This document shows, in pieces, positions 14,827-22,976 of a stretch of DNA of 58,535 nt (position 1 is the stretch's first letter; the number at the start of each line of letters is the position of its first letter). The stretch covers positions 1 to 58,535 of the forward strand of contig CAZWHE010000004.1 of NCBI GenBank assembly GCA_964633825.1. The letters are read 5' to 3'. This stretch comes from CAZWHE01 sp964633825 (lineage in GTDB: Bacteria; Planctomycetota; B15-G4; CAYZWU01). Made by a program: the position numbers and the translations under genes. The notes below the pieces were generated by a model, which saw only the letters and a list, made by a program, of their open reading frames with translations, was not told the DNA's origin and ran no database searches.

Positions 14827-17760
14827 ATGGCCTCGCTCGTTTACTTGCTTGTCGTGATCGGTCTCTTTACCCGAGGCGTGATCGCACAGGAGGACGACGC
14901 ATGCCTCGAATGCCATGGAAAGTCCGACATCAAGCCCGAAACAGGGGACATGGACCGTCCCCTGTTTGTTGATAAAGAGACCTATTCAAGGTCGATTCAC
15001 GGCTGTGAGGACCTCGGGTGCATCGACTGCCATGTCGATCTCGACGGACAGGAGTTTCCGCATGAGACGGCTGTCGAACCCGTGGACTGTGCCGAATGTC
15101 ATGACGATGTCATGGAGACGCTCGACAAAAGCCTTCATGGCCGGACCCGCGAGAAGGGAAACCTCGAAGCACCCACCTGTTCGGCTTGCCACGGGAAACA
15201 CGACATCGATTACGTTTCCGAGCAGGAGGGCTCTCTGTCCATTCACATCAACTGTTCCCGCTGCCATCAGGATCAGGGAAAGATTTACGCGGACAGCCTT
15301 CACGGCCAGGCGCTTTTCAAGGAAGATCCGCTGGCGCCGACCTGCGCCTCCTGCCATGGGGGGCACACGGTTCTGCCCTCCAAGCACCAGGATTCCTCCA
15401 TCTCTTTTCATAACATTCCGCGGCTCTGTGGAAGCTGTCACAAGGAAGGGGCGCCCGTTCAGGAAGTCAGGCAAATTCCCAGCGAGAACGTTTTCTCGAA
15501 CTACTCGCAGTCGATTCACGGGGAAGGTCTTTTTAAAAAAGGCCTGACCGTCACGGCTGTTTGCACAAGCTGTCACACGTCGCACCATGTCCTTGCCCCG
15601 GACAATCTCGAATCGACCATTCACCGCGACAATATCTCGTCCACCTGTATGGAGTGCCATGTCCTGATCGAGGAGATGCACCGCAAGGTGATCAAGGGCG
15701 AGCTCTGGGAGGAGAACCCGAGTGTAATCCCGGTCTGTGTCGACTGCCACGCCCCCCACAAAGCCCGCAAGGTTTACTACGACCAGGGCATGGCTGATGC
15801 GGACTGTCTTTCGTGCCATGCTGATCATGGGTTGAAAAAAGAACGAGGCGGCAGGGACATTTCTCTTTTTGTCGATCATGAGGATCTGCAGGATTCCATG
15901 CACAGCGGTGTGGCTTGCGCCCAGTGTCATACCGGCGGCACCTCCTCCGAGTTTCGGCCCTGTTCCACCATGACCGGAAAGGTGGACTGTTCCGTCTGCC
16001 ACGCGGATGAGGTGGAACGGCACGAGCGGAGTATTCACGGCATACTTGCCGGTCTCCGAGATCCGGAAGCGCCGATCTGTGCGGACTGTCACGACCCGCA
16101 TCATGTTTTGGGGAAGGATGATCCGGGCTCACCGACCTTTCCTGCGAACATTCCCGATCTCTGCGGGGAATGTCACAGGGAAGGGGAAGAGGCGGCTTCG
16201 AGGAAACATTCGAGCCAGGATCATGTCGTGTCCAATTATTCAATGAGTGTCCACGGGAAGGGATTGATCGAGAGCGGCCTCCTCGTCACAGCGGTCTGCA
16301 CGCACTGCCACACGGCCCACATGCCGCTCCCTGTCAGTGATCCCGACTCGAGTATTCACCCCGACCGGCTTCCGCTGACATGTTCCAAATGCCACCACGG
16401 CATCTACGAACAGTTCTCCATGAGCATTCATGCAACCGGGGAGGGGACAAAGGAGAAGCCGCTTCCCCGATGTTACGACTGCCATACCTCTCATACGATC
16501 GGCAGAACCGACAAAGCCGGTTTCCGGGCCGGGATAATCAACAAGTGCGGCCGGTGTCACGAAGAAGTCACGGAAACGTACTTTGATACATACCACGGAA
16601 AGGCCAGCCGGCTGGGCCGTGAGCCCGCCGCCAAGTGCCACGACTGCCACGGCGCTCACGGAATCCTGCCCACGACGGACCTCAGGTCCAGCCTGAGCCG
16701 CGACAATATCGTGGCAACATGCCGGCAGTGCCACGAGGAGGCCCATCGCCGTTTCGCCGGATACCTGACCCATGCCACGCACCACAACAGGGACAAATAT
16801 CCTTTCCTTTTCTACTCTTTCTGGGGGATGACGTTTCTCCTGATCGGTACCCTGAGTCTGGCTACGCTCCACACCTTCCTCTGGCTCTGGCGGAGCTACA
16901 AGGCGCGGAGGGAAGAACCGCCCCGGGAGAGCCACGCGGGATCGTGGCAGGTTGTCCGTTTCACACCGCTCCAGCGGACCCTCCATCTGATTATGCTGCT
17001 CAGCTTTCTCGGTCTCGCCATTACGGGCATGACCGTCAAATTCGCCTACACCGACTGGGCCCAGGTCCTGATCGGCGCCATGGGAGGCGTTGAATCGGCG
17101 GCTTATCTTCACCGCATATGCGCTGTTCTGACCTTTGGGTACTTCTTCACCCATCTCATCAGCCTGCTCGGCGTCGTCCGTAAACAGGGCTGGAAGGTGC
17201 TCTTCGGGAAGTCAACAACGATGCTTCCGACCTGGAACGACTGGGAAGAGCTCAAAGCGACCTGGAAGTGGTTCCTCGGAAGGGGTTCCCGGCCGGTTTA
17301 CGGCCGCTGGACCTACTGGGAGAAGTTCGACTACTGGGCCGTTTTCTGGGGTGTGGCCATCATCGGTTCGACGGGGCTCATGCTCTGGTTCCCGGAATGG
17401 TTCACCCGGGTCTTACCCGGCGAGGTTCTGAACGTGGCGACCATCATCCACAGCGACGAGGCGCTCCTCGCCGTGGGATTCATCTTTACCGTTCACTTCT
17501 TCAACACTCATTTCCGGCCGGGCAAGTTTCCCATGGACCCCGTGATCTTTACGGGAAGCATGCCCCTCGAGGAGTTCAAGAGGGAGCGCGCCAAGGAGTA
17601 CAGCGAGCTCGGTTCGTCCGAAAAGGTGTTCGAACACTTCACCCAGCCGAGAAGCACCACCACCCTCCGGGTCGTCAAGATCTTTGGCATCAGCGCCTTG
17701 ATTCTGGGGATCTCGATGGTCCTGCTCATCCTCTACGCCATGATTTTCGGGTATCGATAG
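14827..17760 (+). CDS. 21-heme c-type cytochrome fused to a cytochrome b (b561/FdnI-like) membrane anchor
   Basis: 977 residues from the ATG at 14827, chosen because a signal peptide (MASLVYLLVVIGLFTRGVIA) starts there; upstream in-frame ATGs, e.g. 14764, are possible. The periplasmic part holds 21 CXXCH motifs, from CLECH just after the signal to CRQCH near residue 645. Three sections repeat a heme-spacing unit with the shared strings NYSxSxHGxGL and LxVTAVCTxCHTxH. The C-terminal 300 residues contain about 5-6 membrane helices with His at RTLHLIMLLS, YLHRICAV, THLISLLG and IIHSDEALL, as in di-heme b-type subunits of formate dehydrogenases. It probably moves electrons between the quinone pool and periplasmic cytochromes in one polypeptide. 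It has its own sigma-54 promoter. Confidence 0.9.
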   Translation: MASLVYLLVVIGLFTRGVIAQEDDACLECHGKSDIKPETGDMDRPLFVDKETYSRSIHGCEDLGCIDCHVDLDGQEFPHETAVEPVDCAECHDDVMETLDKSLHGRTREKGNLEAPTCSACHGKHDIDYVSEQEGSLSIHINCSRCHQDQGKIYADSLHGQALFKEDPLAPTCASCHGGHTVLPSKHQDSSISFHNIPRLCGSCHKEGAPVQEVRQIPSENVFSNYSQSIHGEGLFKKGLTVTAVCTSCHTSHHVLAPDNLESTIHRDNISSTCMECHVLIEEMHRKVIKGELWEENPSVIPVCVDCHAPHKARKVYYDQGMADADCLSCHADHGLKKERGGRDISLFVDHEDLQDSMHSGVACAQCHTGGTSSEFRPCSTMTGKVDCSVCHADEVERHERSIHGILAGLRDPEAPICADCHDPHHVLGKDDPGSPTFPANIPDLCGECHREGEEAASRKHSSQDHVVSNYSMSVHGKGLIESGLLVTAVCTHCHTAHMPLPVSDPDSSIHPDRLPLTCSKCHHGIYEQFSMSIHATGEGTKEKPLPRCYDCHTSHTIGRTDKAGFRAGIINKCGRCHEEVTETYFDTYHGKASRLGREPAAKCHDCHGAHGILPTTDLRSSLSRDNIVATCRQCHEEAHRRFAGYLTHATHHNRDKYPFLFYSFWGMTFLLIGTLSLATLHTFLWLWRSYKARREEPPRESHAGSWQVVRFTPLQRTLHLIMLLSFLGLAITGMTVKFAYTDWAQVLIGAMGGVESAAYLHRICAVLTFGYFFTHLISLLGVVRKQGWKVLFGKSTTMLPTWNDWEELKATWKWFLGRGSRPVYGRWTYWEKFDYWAVFWGVAIIGSTGLMLWFPEWFTRVLPGEVLNVATIIHSDEALLAVGFIFTVHFFNTHFRPGKFPMDPVIFTGSMPLEEFKRERAKEYSELGSSEKVFEHFTQPRSTTTLRVVKIFGISALILGISMVLLILYAMIFGYR

Positions 17761-17766
17761 CGCACT

Positions 17767-18843
17767 CTATTCCGTTCTCCGGCCGGGATATTTTTTCTTG
17801 TGCTTGACGTGGGCGTGGTGGCAGTTCCGGCAAACATCCTGGGGCACCCGGTTGATCTTCTGGTCTTTTTCACCCTTGAGTTCCCTGCCTGCCGCCTCGA
17901 ACTCGTCCGCCATCTTCTTGTGAAGACTGCCGGGGCCGTGGCACACCTCGCACTGGACGTTCAGAAACGACTTCGAATTCGGATCGTCCATGCTCTTGAA
18001 TCCGCCCGCCCCGTATCCCGTTACGTGGCACTCGATGCATTTCTTGGCTTTTGGGGGATTTTTCAGCTTCAGCTTCGGGTCGAGCACGTCATCGATCTTG
18101 TCGTATTCATCGGCTTTCAAAACCGCGAACGTCGAGGCGTGTTTCGTCTTGGACCAGGTGTCGAATTCTTTTTCGTGGCAGGACTTACAGGCCTCGGCCC
18201 CGACGTAGACCGCTTCTCCCAGGCTTGTTGTCGAAGGACCGCGGTTCTTTGCCCAGGTTCCTTTGACCTCCTCGCCTCTCTTGTGGCTCACATGCGGGTT
18301 GTGGCATTCGACGCAGCTGTTGGGCTCTCTTTTTTTGATGAATGTGGACTTCCCCTCTTCGAACAGTTTTTTCAGCTCTTTCTTGTCCGTCTCGACGTGT
18401 TTCAGGCCCGGCCCGTGGCACGATTCGCACCCGACATGGCCGACCGAGCTTGAAAGAGCCTTGAGATTGTCGTCGGAGAGATACTCTTCGAGCTCCCCCT
18501 TGTCGCTCGGAAGGTTGAAGCCGCCCGGTTTCCCGAATCCCGTCGCGTGGCATTCGACGCAGAATTTTCCCGAGTCGGTGACATCTTCGACCTTTGTATA
18601 CTCCTCTTTCTTCAGCGGGTCGAGAGCTTTCGCCATCTTGCTGTCTTTGATGAAAGCCTTGTGGATTTTGAGATGGCATTTCTTGCACTTTTTCGATCCC
18701 GAATACCGGCCCTGCGGGCTTTCTTCGACCCGCGCAGTATTACCAGGCCGTTGTGTTGTGAGGAACAGGAGCGACACTCCAACCGCTACGATCAATGCCA
18801 TGGGGATGGACCGGCGGAAAGAATTGTTATTCGTTTCGATCAT
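17767..18843 (-). CDS. octaheme c-type cytochrome (duplicated cytochrome c554-like)
   Basis: 358 residues from the ATG at 18843, which follows GGAGG. An N-terminal signal anchor (SIPMALIVAVGVSLLFL) precedes eight CXXCH motifs: CKKCH, CVECH, CESCH, CVECH, CKSCH, CIECH, CEVCH and CRNCH. The two halves repeat the same order: YxGxxxCKxCHxKxxxxxxxxKxA, then CxECHxTGxGxxGGF, CExCHGPGxxH and CxxCHxxHVxHK. That is two tandem cytochrome c554 tetraheme units. It is a soluble or anchored periplasmic electron carrier, the last gene of the minus-strand quinol-oxidoreductase operon, 85 bp after the NrfD-like gene. It converges on the 21-heme gene with only 6 bp between the stops. Confidence 0.9.
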   Translation of the reverse strand: MIETNNNSFRRSIPMALIVAVGVSLLFLTTQRPGNTARVEESPQGRYSGSKKCKKCHLKIHKAFIKDSKMAKALDPLKKEEYTKVEDVTDSGKFCVECHATGFGKPGGFNLPSDKGELEEYLSDDNLKALSSSVGHVGCESCHGPGLKHVETDKKELKKLFEEGKSTFIKKREPNSCVECHNPHVSHKRGEEVKGTWAKNRGPSTTSLGEAVYVGAEACKSCHEKEFDTWSKTKHASTFAVLKADEYDKIDDVLDPKLKLKNPPKAKKCIECHVTGYGAGGFKSMDDPNSKSFLNVQCEVCHGPGSLHKKMADEFEAAGRELKGEKDQKINRVPQDVCRNCHHAHVKHKKKYPGRRTE

Positions 18844-18928
18844 GACGCCTCCAATATGAAAACTCTGTCCGTTGGAAATATTGACTGAAAAGCCTTTGGA
18901 AATCGCCCTCGAGTTGTCCGCCGGCGAA

Positions 18929-20077
18929 TCATCTCTCAACTCCCGAAGTGAAGAAGGGAAACTGCTTGTCCGTCAGTCTCAGGAGAAGAAAGGGAATAAC
19001 CAGGATGACGGCCGCGGCGATGAGGCCCTCTTTGTCGAAGATCCCGGGCAAGTAATCCGTGAAACCCCGGTAGCTCTTCGAAACCAGCTGTCCGCCGATG
19101 ACCACGTTCCACCGCATGAGCAGAACCTGCGCCAGCAGGAGCACGGACGAGCTGAAGATCAGCAGGTTGGCCAGGCGTACGGGAATCTTGAACAGAACCG
19201 AGACGGAAAGCATGAGGAACGGGCCGAGCGAACAGAGCAGGAGTTGAAGGAGCACGTAGGTGATCCAGAGGTGGCCGGTGATGAGGTCCTTCAGAATAGC
19301 CCATTCTTCGGTCTGCTCGTATGCCAGGGAGAGAACCTCCATGAGCTCCAGCGTGACGGCAATGATCATGAATCCCCATAGGAAACGGGCCATCGTGTTT
19401 ATCACGTTCTGATCGGCCGGTATCTTCCTGGTCCAGGTCACGAACTGGTAAAGAAAGATAAGCACGGCGATTCCCGATACGATGGCCGAGACGAGAAAGA
19501 TGATGAACATGAGCGGCGTCGACCACCAGGGATTGGCCTTGATCGATCCGAAGAGGAATCCCACATAACCGTGGAGAACGCACGCGACGGGGATGCCGAG
19601 ACCGGCCAGGATTCTCGTGATCTTGTGATCGATACGGTCCGTCTCGGCGTTGCGCTTTGTGCATCCGAGAAGAACGATGTAGTAGAACCTTTTCGTGATT
19701 CCCCGTGTGGCTTTCCAGCGGGCGATGAAGTCGCTCCGGTAAAGAAACCAGATCTCGAGGAAGACGATCACCGTGTAAAAAGCATAGACGAACCCGAAAC
19801 CACTCATGGCGGATTTGAAATTCGGTGTGATCACGATGTTGAAGGCGCGCTCGGGACGTCCCAGGTGGTTAAGGAGGGGGACGGTGGCGAAGAGCAGGAA
19901 AGCAAAAGACGAGACGAGTGCGAACCGGGCGATGGGGCGCAGTCCCGAAAAGCCGAAAACGTGATAGAGGGAAGAAACAATGAAGGCGCCGGCCACGAGC
20001 CCGGTGATATAAGGATATAGGACGATCATAACCGTCCAGGTGACGTGGGTCTCGTTGGGAAAGACGAAGCCTTCCAT
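18929..20077 (-). CDS. NrfD/PsrC-like integral membrane quinone-interacting subunit
   Basis: 382 residues, strongly hydrophobic with about 8-10 helices (first near TVMIVLYPYITGLVAGAFIV; LNHLGRPERAFNIV after helix 2 is characteristic of NrfD). The family forms the quinol/quinone-binding membrane part of complexes such as Nrf, Psr, Qrc and alternative complex III. The ATG at 20077 shares one base with the TAA stop of the iron-sulfur gene (TAATG), so it is coupled. With the cytochrome and the FeS protein upstream it makes a minimal quinol-to-cytochrome module with no molybdopterin catalytic subunit in the operon. Confidence 0.9.
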   Translation of the reverse strand: MEGFVFPNETHVTWTVMIVLYPYITGLVAGAFIVSSLYHVFGFSGLRPIARFALVSSFAFLLFATVPLLNHLGRPERAFNIVITPNFKSAMSGFGFVYAFYTVIVFLEIWFLYRSDFIARWKATRGITKRFYYIVLLGCTKRNAETDRIDHKITRILAGLGIPVACVLHGYVGFLFGSIKANPWWSTPLMFIIFLVSAIVSGIAVLIFLYQFVTWTRKIPADQNVINTMARFLWGFMIIAVTLELMEVLSLAYEQTEEWAILKDLITGHLWITYVLLQLLLCSLGPFLMLSVSVLFKIPVRLANLLIFSSSVLLLAQVLLMRWNVVIGGQLVSKSYRGFTDYLPGIFDKEGLIAAAVILVIPFLLLRLTDKQFPFFTSGVER

Positions 20078-20847
20078 TATATGACCTCCAGATCGAGGCC
20101 GATGTAATGGCACTTGGGATTGGTGCCCAGCTCCGGCTTGAGAAGGTTGTAGCGGCGTTCGTGGAGAATCTTGCGGATGCGGCTCTTGGGGTCGTTCAGG
20201 TTCCCGTGGATGCGGGCCTCCCGCGGGCAGGCCTGCGCACAAGCCGTCGGTTTGCCGCGATGGATGCGGTGGTAGCAGAACGTACACTTGTCGGCCGTCC
20301 CGGGCGGGTGTTTGATGTAGCGACAACCGTACGGACAGGCCTGCACACAGTAGCCGCATCCCATGCAATGCGTCTTGTCGATCAGGACCACTCCGTCGGG
20401 CGAATGGAATGTGGCGCCAATGGGACAGACCTGTGTGCAGGCCGAATTCATGCAGTGGTTGCACAGCTTCGGCACAAAGAAGGCCTTGACGATGTGCTTC
20501 TTTTTCACGAGGTCTTTCTTGAAGCTCTTCAGCGCCCCGCTGGGTGAATCGACATGGACCTTCTCGTGCTCGTCGATCTCGTAGCGCTCCACCCAGGTGC
20601 GAAAATATCCGTCGGGAACTCCGTTCTCGATCTTGCAGGCCCGCACGCAGGAACCGCAGCCGATGCATCGGGTTGTGTCCACAACGAAACCCCATTCGAG
20701 ATGCATCAGATCGTCCACAGAAAGCGGCGGCCGTTTTTCCCGAAGAGAAGCGAACGCCGCCAGAGAGCCGACACAGACGCCCGCCGCGTTGTAGAGGGCG
20801 AAGCGGATGAATCGCCGGCGGCCGGGGTTGTTCGGGTTGTCACTCAT
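20077..20847 (-). CDS. Tat-exported NrfC/HybA-like ferredoxin with four [4Fe-4S] sites
   Basis: 256 residues. The N-terminus carries a twin-arginine signal (GRRRFIRFALYNAAG, then a hydrophobic stretch ending near residue 37). Four Cys clusters follow: CIGCGSCVRACK, CNHCMNSACTQVCP, CMGCGYCVQACP and CTFCYHRI...CAQACP. This is the standard NrfC/DmsB/PsrB arrangement that relays electrons between the NrfD membrane subunit and a cytochrome or catalytic subunit on the periplasmic side. The ATG at 20847 lies within the last codons of the nonaheme cytochrome gene (8-bp overlap). A further in-frame ATG upstream would place an unrelated stretch before the Tat signal and is rejected. Confidence 0.93.
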   Translation of the reverse strand: MSDNPNNPGRRRFIRFALYNAAGVCVGSLAAFASLREKRPPLSVDDLMHLEWGFVVDTTRCIGCGSCVRACKIENGVPDGYFRTWVERYEIDEHEKVHVDSPSGALKSFKKDLVKKKHIVKAFFVPKLCNHCMNSACTQVCPIGATFHSPDGVVLIDKTHCMGCGYCVQACPYGCRYIKHPPGTADKCTFCYHRIHRGKPTACAQACPREARIHGNLNDPKSRIRKILHERRYNLLKPELGTNPKCHYIGLDLEVI

Positions 20848-21823
20848 CTTCGAGAGCCTTTTCCAGGATTTCGTCGAGATCGTCCTCGCTTTCAACCAGG
20901 TCGCTGTCGTGAATGTCGTCGAAGTGGCAGAGGAGACAGGCCTTCGTTTCTCGGGCGATCTTTTCCGGGTTCAAACCCTCGTCTTCGGCCATCACCCTGA
21001 TGTGTTCAGCGGAATCGATGTGGGGGATCTTATCTTCGGCTTTAAACTCTCTCGATTCGTGACAGAGAAGGCAGAATCGCCGGTTGCCGTTCTTGAAAAT
21101 CCTGCCCGCTGTCTCGTTCTCTTTGTGGTAGAGGTGGCAGGCCGTACAGCGCAGAAATGCATGGTTGTGGGTCTCGAAGTCCTTGACGACCCCGGAATGG
21201 CAGTCTCTGCAGACGAAGATTACGGGGTGGCCGTCGATCCGGCGATGGTCTTCCTTTGGTGGTGCATCGTGGCAATCGCTGCACTCGTAAATGACCGGAT
21301 GAATTCGGGCTTCGGATACATTTTTCAGGAGGAAGAGCGGCTCGTGGGGGCTGTGGCATTCGATGCATCGCGTCTCCGGGTTGTTGACGCGTAGGAAGCC
21401 GTAGTGCTCCACCGGATCGATCTGTGGAAAAGTCCGCGGCCGCGCGGCCAGCTTCCGGTGGCAGAACAGGCAGCCTTCCAGGGTGTACTCCTTGGGCATG
21501 GCGGCGGATTCTTCGGAAATCATTTCACCCTCTTCCATGTGAAACATGACGTGTCGATTCCCGGGGCCGTGACAGTCTTCGCACTTGACGTTGAAATGGA
21601 TGTCCTTTTCGTGGACTTCGTGGATTCCGTCGTGGCACTCGCCGCAGATTTCGTTCCCCTGGTGGACAGGGGTTGAGCTCATGATTTCGAAGAGACTTCC
21701 CAGTCGATAATGACCGACCTCGCCGAAACCTTCGGGGCGGAGCAAGCGCTGAGTGACGAGGGCCGCGATGGCAACCGCGGCCAGGAAGGAGAAGATCCGC
21801 CGGACATGTGCCGTGCTTTTCAT
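20840..21823 (-). CDS. nonaheme periplasmic c-type cytochrome
   Basis: 327 residues. A signal anchor (FSFLAAVAIAALVTQRLL) is followed by nine CXXCH motifs: CGECH, CEDCH, CLFCH, CIECH, CSDCH, CRDCH, CTACH, CLLCH and CLLCH. The part CEDCHGPGNRHV and the CIECHSPHEP type of spacing recall DmsE/MtrA-like and c554-like cytochromes. The C-terminus is a very acidic tail (ESEDDLDEILEKALEDE), possibly a docking surface. First gene of the operon cytochrome - FeS - NrfD - octaheme. It is read from the sigma-54 promoter at 21910-21926 with a leader of about 76 nt. It likely accepts electrons from the FeS subunit and passes them to other periplasmic cytochromes. Confidence 0.9.
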   Translation of the reverse strand: MKSTAHVRRIFSFLAAVAIAALVTQRLLRPEGFGEVGHYRLGSLFEIMSSTPVHQGNEICGECHDGIHEVHEKDIHFNVKCEDCHGPGNRHVMFHMEEGEMISEESAAMPKEYTLEGCLFCHRKLAARPRTFPQIDPVEHYGFLRVNNPETRCIECHSPHEPLFLLKNVSEARIHPVIYECSDCHDAPPKEDHRRIDGHPVIFVCRDCHSGVVKDFETHNHAFLRCTACHLYHKENETAGRIFKNGNRRFCLLCHESREFKAEDKIPHIDSAEHIRVMAEDEGLNPEKIARETKACLLCHFDDIHDSDLVESEDDLDEILEKALEDE

Positions 21824-21909
21824 CGAACAGCCCCGAGAATACGATCATGAAACGCCGGATGCCCAGGTTTTCTCCGGGTCGTGCTGCATGATATCGGTAG
21901 GGGAAAAAC

Positions 21910-21926
21910 AGCAAATCTTGAGCCAT
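21910..21926 (-). promoter_or_regulatory. sigma-54 promoter of the nonaheme/FeS/NrfD/octaheme operon
   Basis: Read on the minus strand, TGGCTCAAGATTTGCT matches TGGCACG-N4-TTGCW with GG and GC separated by exactly 10 bp, TGGC intact and a perfect TTGCT. It is the best sigma-54 match in the window. Transcription should start near 21899. It physically overlaps the -35 box of the divergent sigma-70 promoter. Confidence 0.75.
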
Positions 21927-21946
21927 AGACTGCAATTTCATATAAT
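21918..21946 (+). promoter_or_regulatory. sigma-70 promoter of the PhnD - kinase - regulator operon
   Basis: TTGAGC, 17 bp, TATAAT: a perfect -10 with optimal spacing and a 5/6... to 4/6 -35. Transcription start is expected near 21953, giving a leader of about 67 nt to the TTG start at 22020. Confidence 0.7.
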
Positions 21947-22019
21947 GTTTATAGGTTTGTCCGTTTGAAAGGGAGTGCTTCGTTTCGGGGCACCTCTGAC
22001 GAGATCGAGGGCCTCCATT

Positions 22020-22976
22020 TTGAACAAAATACATGTTATCACCATCGCCCTGACGCTTTTCTCCGGCCTGGGCATCGTACTGATCGCTATGGTCTGGACG
22101 AGCTCGGGGGAAAGTTATGTGGACATGGAATCCCCTTGCCGGATCAAGGGGCCGGAAGTGAGGAATGCCGAGGGATTGGGAAGCCTTCGCTTCTGCGTAG
22201 CGACCATGTGGAGCCCGAAGGAGACCTTTTCCCGATACCGCAAGCTCGGTGAAGGGATCGGTCGGTTGATGGGCGTCGACCAGACATTCACGATTCACTC
22301 TTCCTACAGAGAGGTGAGAGAAGCCCTGGAGTCCGGAGCGGTGGATGTCGCCCTTGTTTGTACAGGCACCCTGGCACAGCTCGCTTCCTCGGACAGTGTG
22401 GACGTGCTGGTCATGCCCCGGTTCCTGGATGGGTGGGAATATCGTGGGAACATTCTGGTCCCTGTCGAGAGTTCTCTTCATTCTCTCTCGGACCTAGAGG
22501 GCCGGACCATGGCGATGACGGACCCTGAATCCCTCACGGGCTGTATCATGCCGACAGCGCTTCTCTACTCCCTCACACCCGACCCCCAGACCTTTCTCAG
22601 CCGTGTGGTGTTCACGGGAAGCCATGACCGCGCGGTTGAGGCCGTCGCCGCGGGCCTGGTCGATTCGGCCGCTGTCAACGAACTCATCTATCACTCCATA
22701 TGCAGCGAGGATCAACGAATAAAGGCCGGGACCAGGGTGCTCTGGAGGAGCGAAGCATACGGACCGCCCCCCGTGCTGGTTCCCCGAGGACTCTCCGGAA
22801 TCGTCAAGAAGAAGCTGCGCTCCGTTTTCCTCGGCCTGCACAAGGACGGCGAAGGATATGCGATTCTCCGGTCGCTGGGGATCAAGAAATACGAGCTGCC
22901 TCCTGAAGGGGATTACGACACCGCCGCCGACCTTTTCCGGAAGATTCAGACGGCCGGAGGCTGCCCGTGGCCCTGA
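22020..22976 (+). CDS. PhnD-like periplasmic substrate-binding protein (sensor partner)
   Basis: 318 residues if the TTG at 22020 is used; a GTG at 21975 is in frame but has no spaced ribosome-binding site. A signal anchor (HVITIALTLFSGLGIVLIAM) is followed by a phosphate/phosphonate-type binding domain: MWSPKETFSRYRKLGEGIGR, ALESGAVDVALVCTG and DLEGRTMAMTDPESLTGCIMP are typical of PhnD/TauA-like solute receptors. No ABC permease or ATPase is near. Instead the stop overlaps a histidine kinase start by 10 bp, so it most likely acts as a ligand-sensing partner of that kinase. Transmembrane anchoring rather than cleavage is possible. The ligand is unknown. Confidence 0.85.
   Translation: MNKIHVITIALTLFSGLGIVLIAMVWTSSGESYVDMESPCRIKGPEVRNAEGLGSLRFCVATMWSPKETFSRYRKLGEGIGRLMGVDQTFTIHSSYREVREALESGAVDVALVCTGTLAQLASSDSVDVLVMPRFLDGWEYRGNILVPVESSLHSLSDLEGRTMAMTDPESLTGCIMPTALLYSLTPDPQTFLSRVVFTGSHDRAVEAVAAGLVDSAAVNELIYHSICSEDQRIKAGTRVLWRSEAYGPPPVLVPRGLSGIVKKKLRSVFLGLHKDGEGYAILRSLGIKKYELPPEGDYDTAADLFRKIQTAGGCPWP

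Noticed and set aside
18929..20695. 588-codon extended version of the NrfD-like gene
   Set aside because: The first 200 codons are antisense-like, out-of-frame sequence over the FeS gene; the real start is the ATG at 20077.
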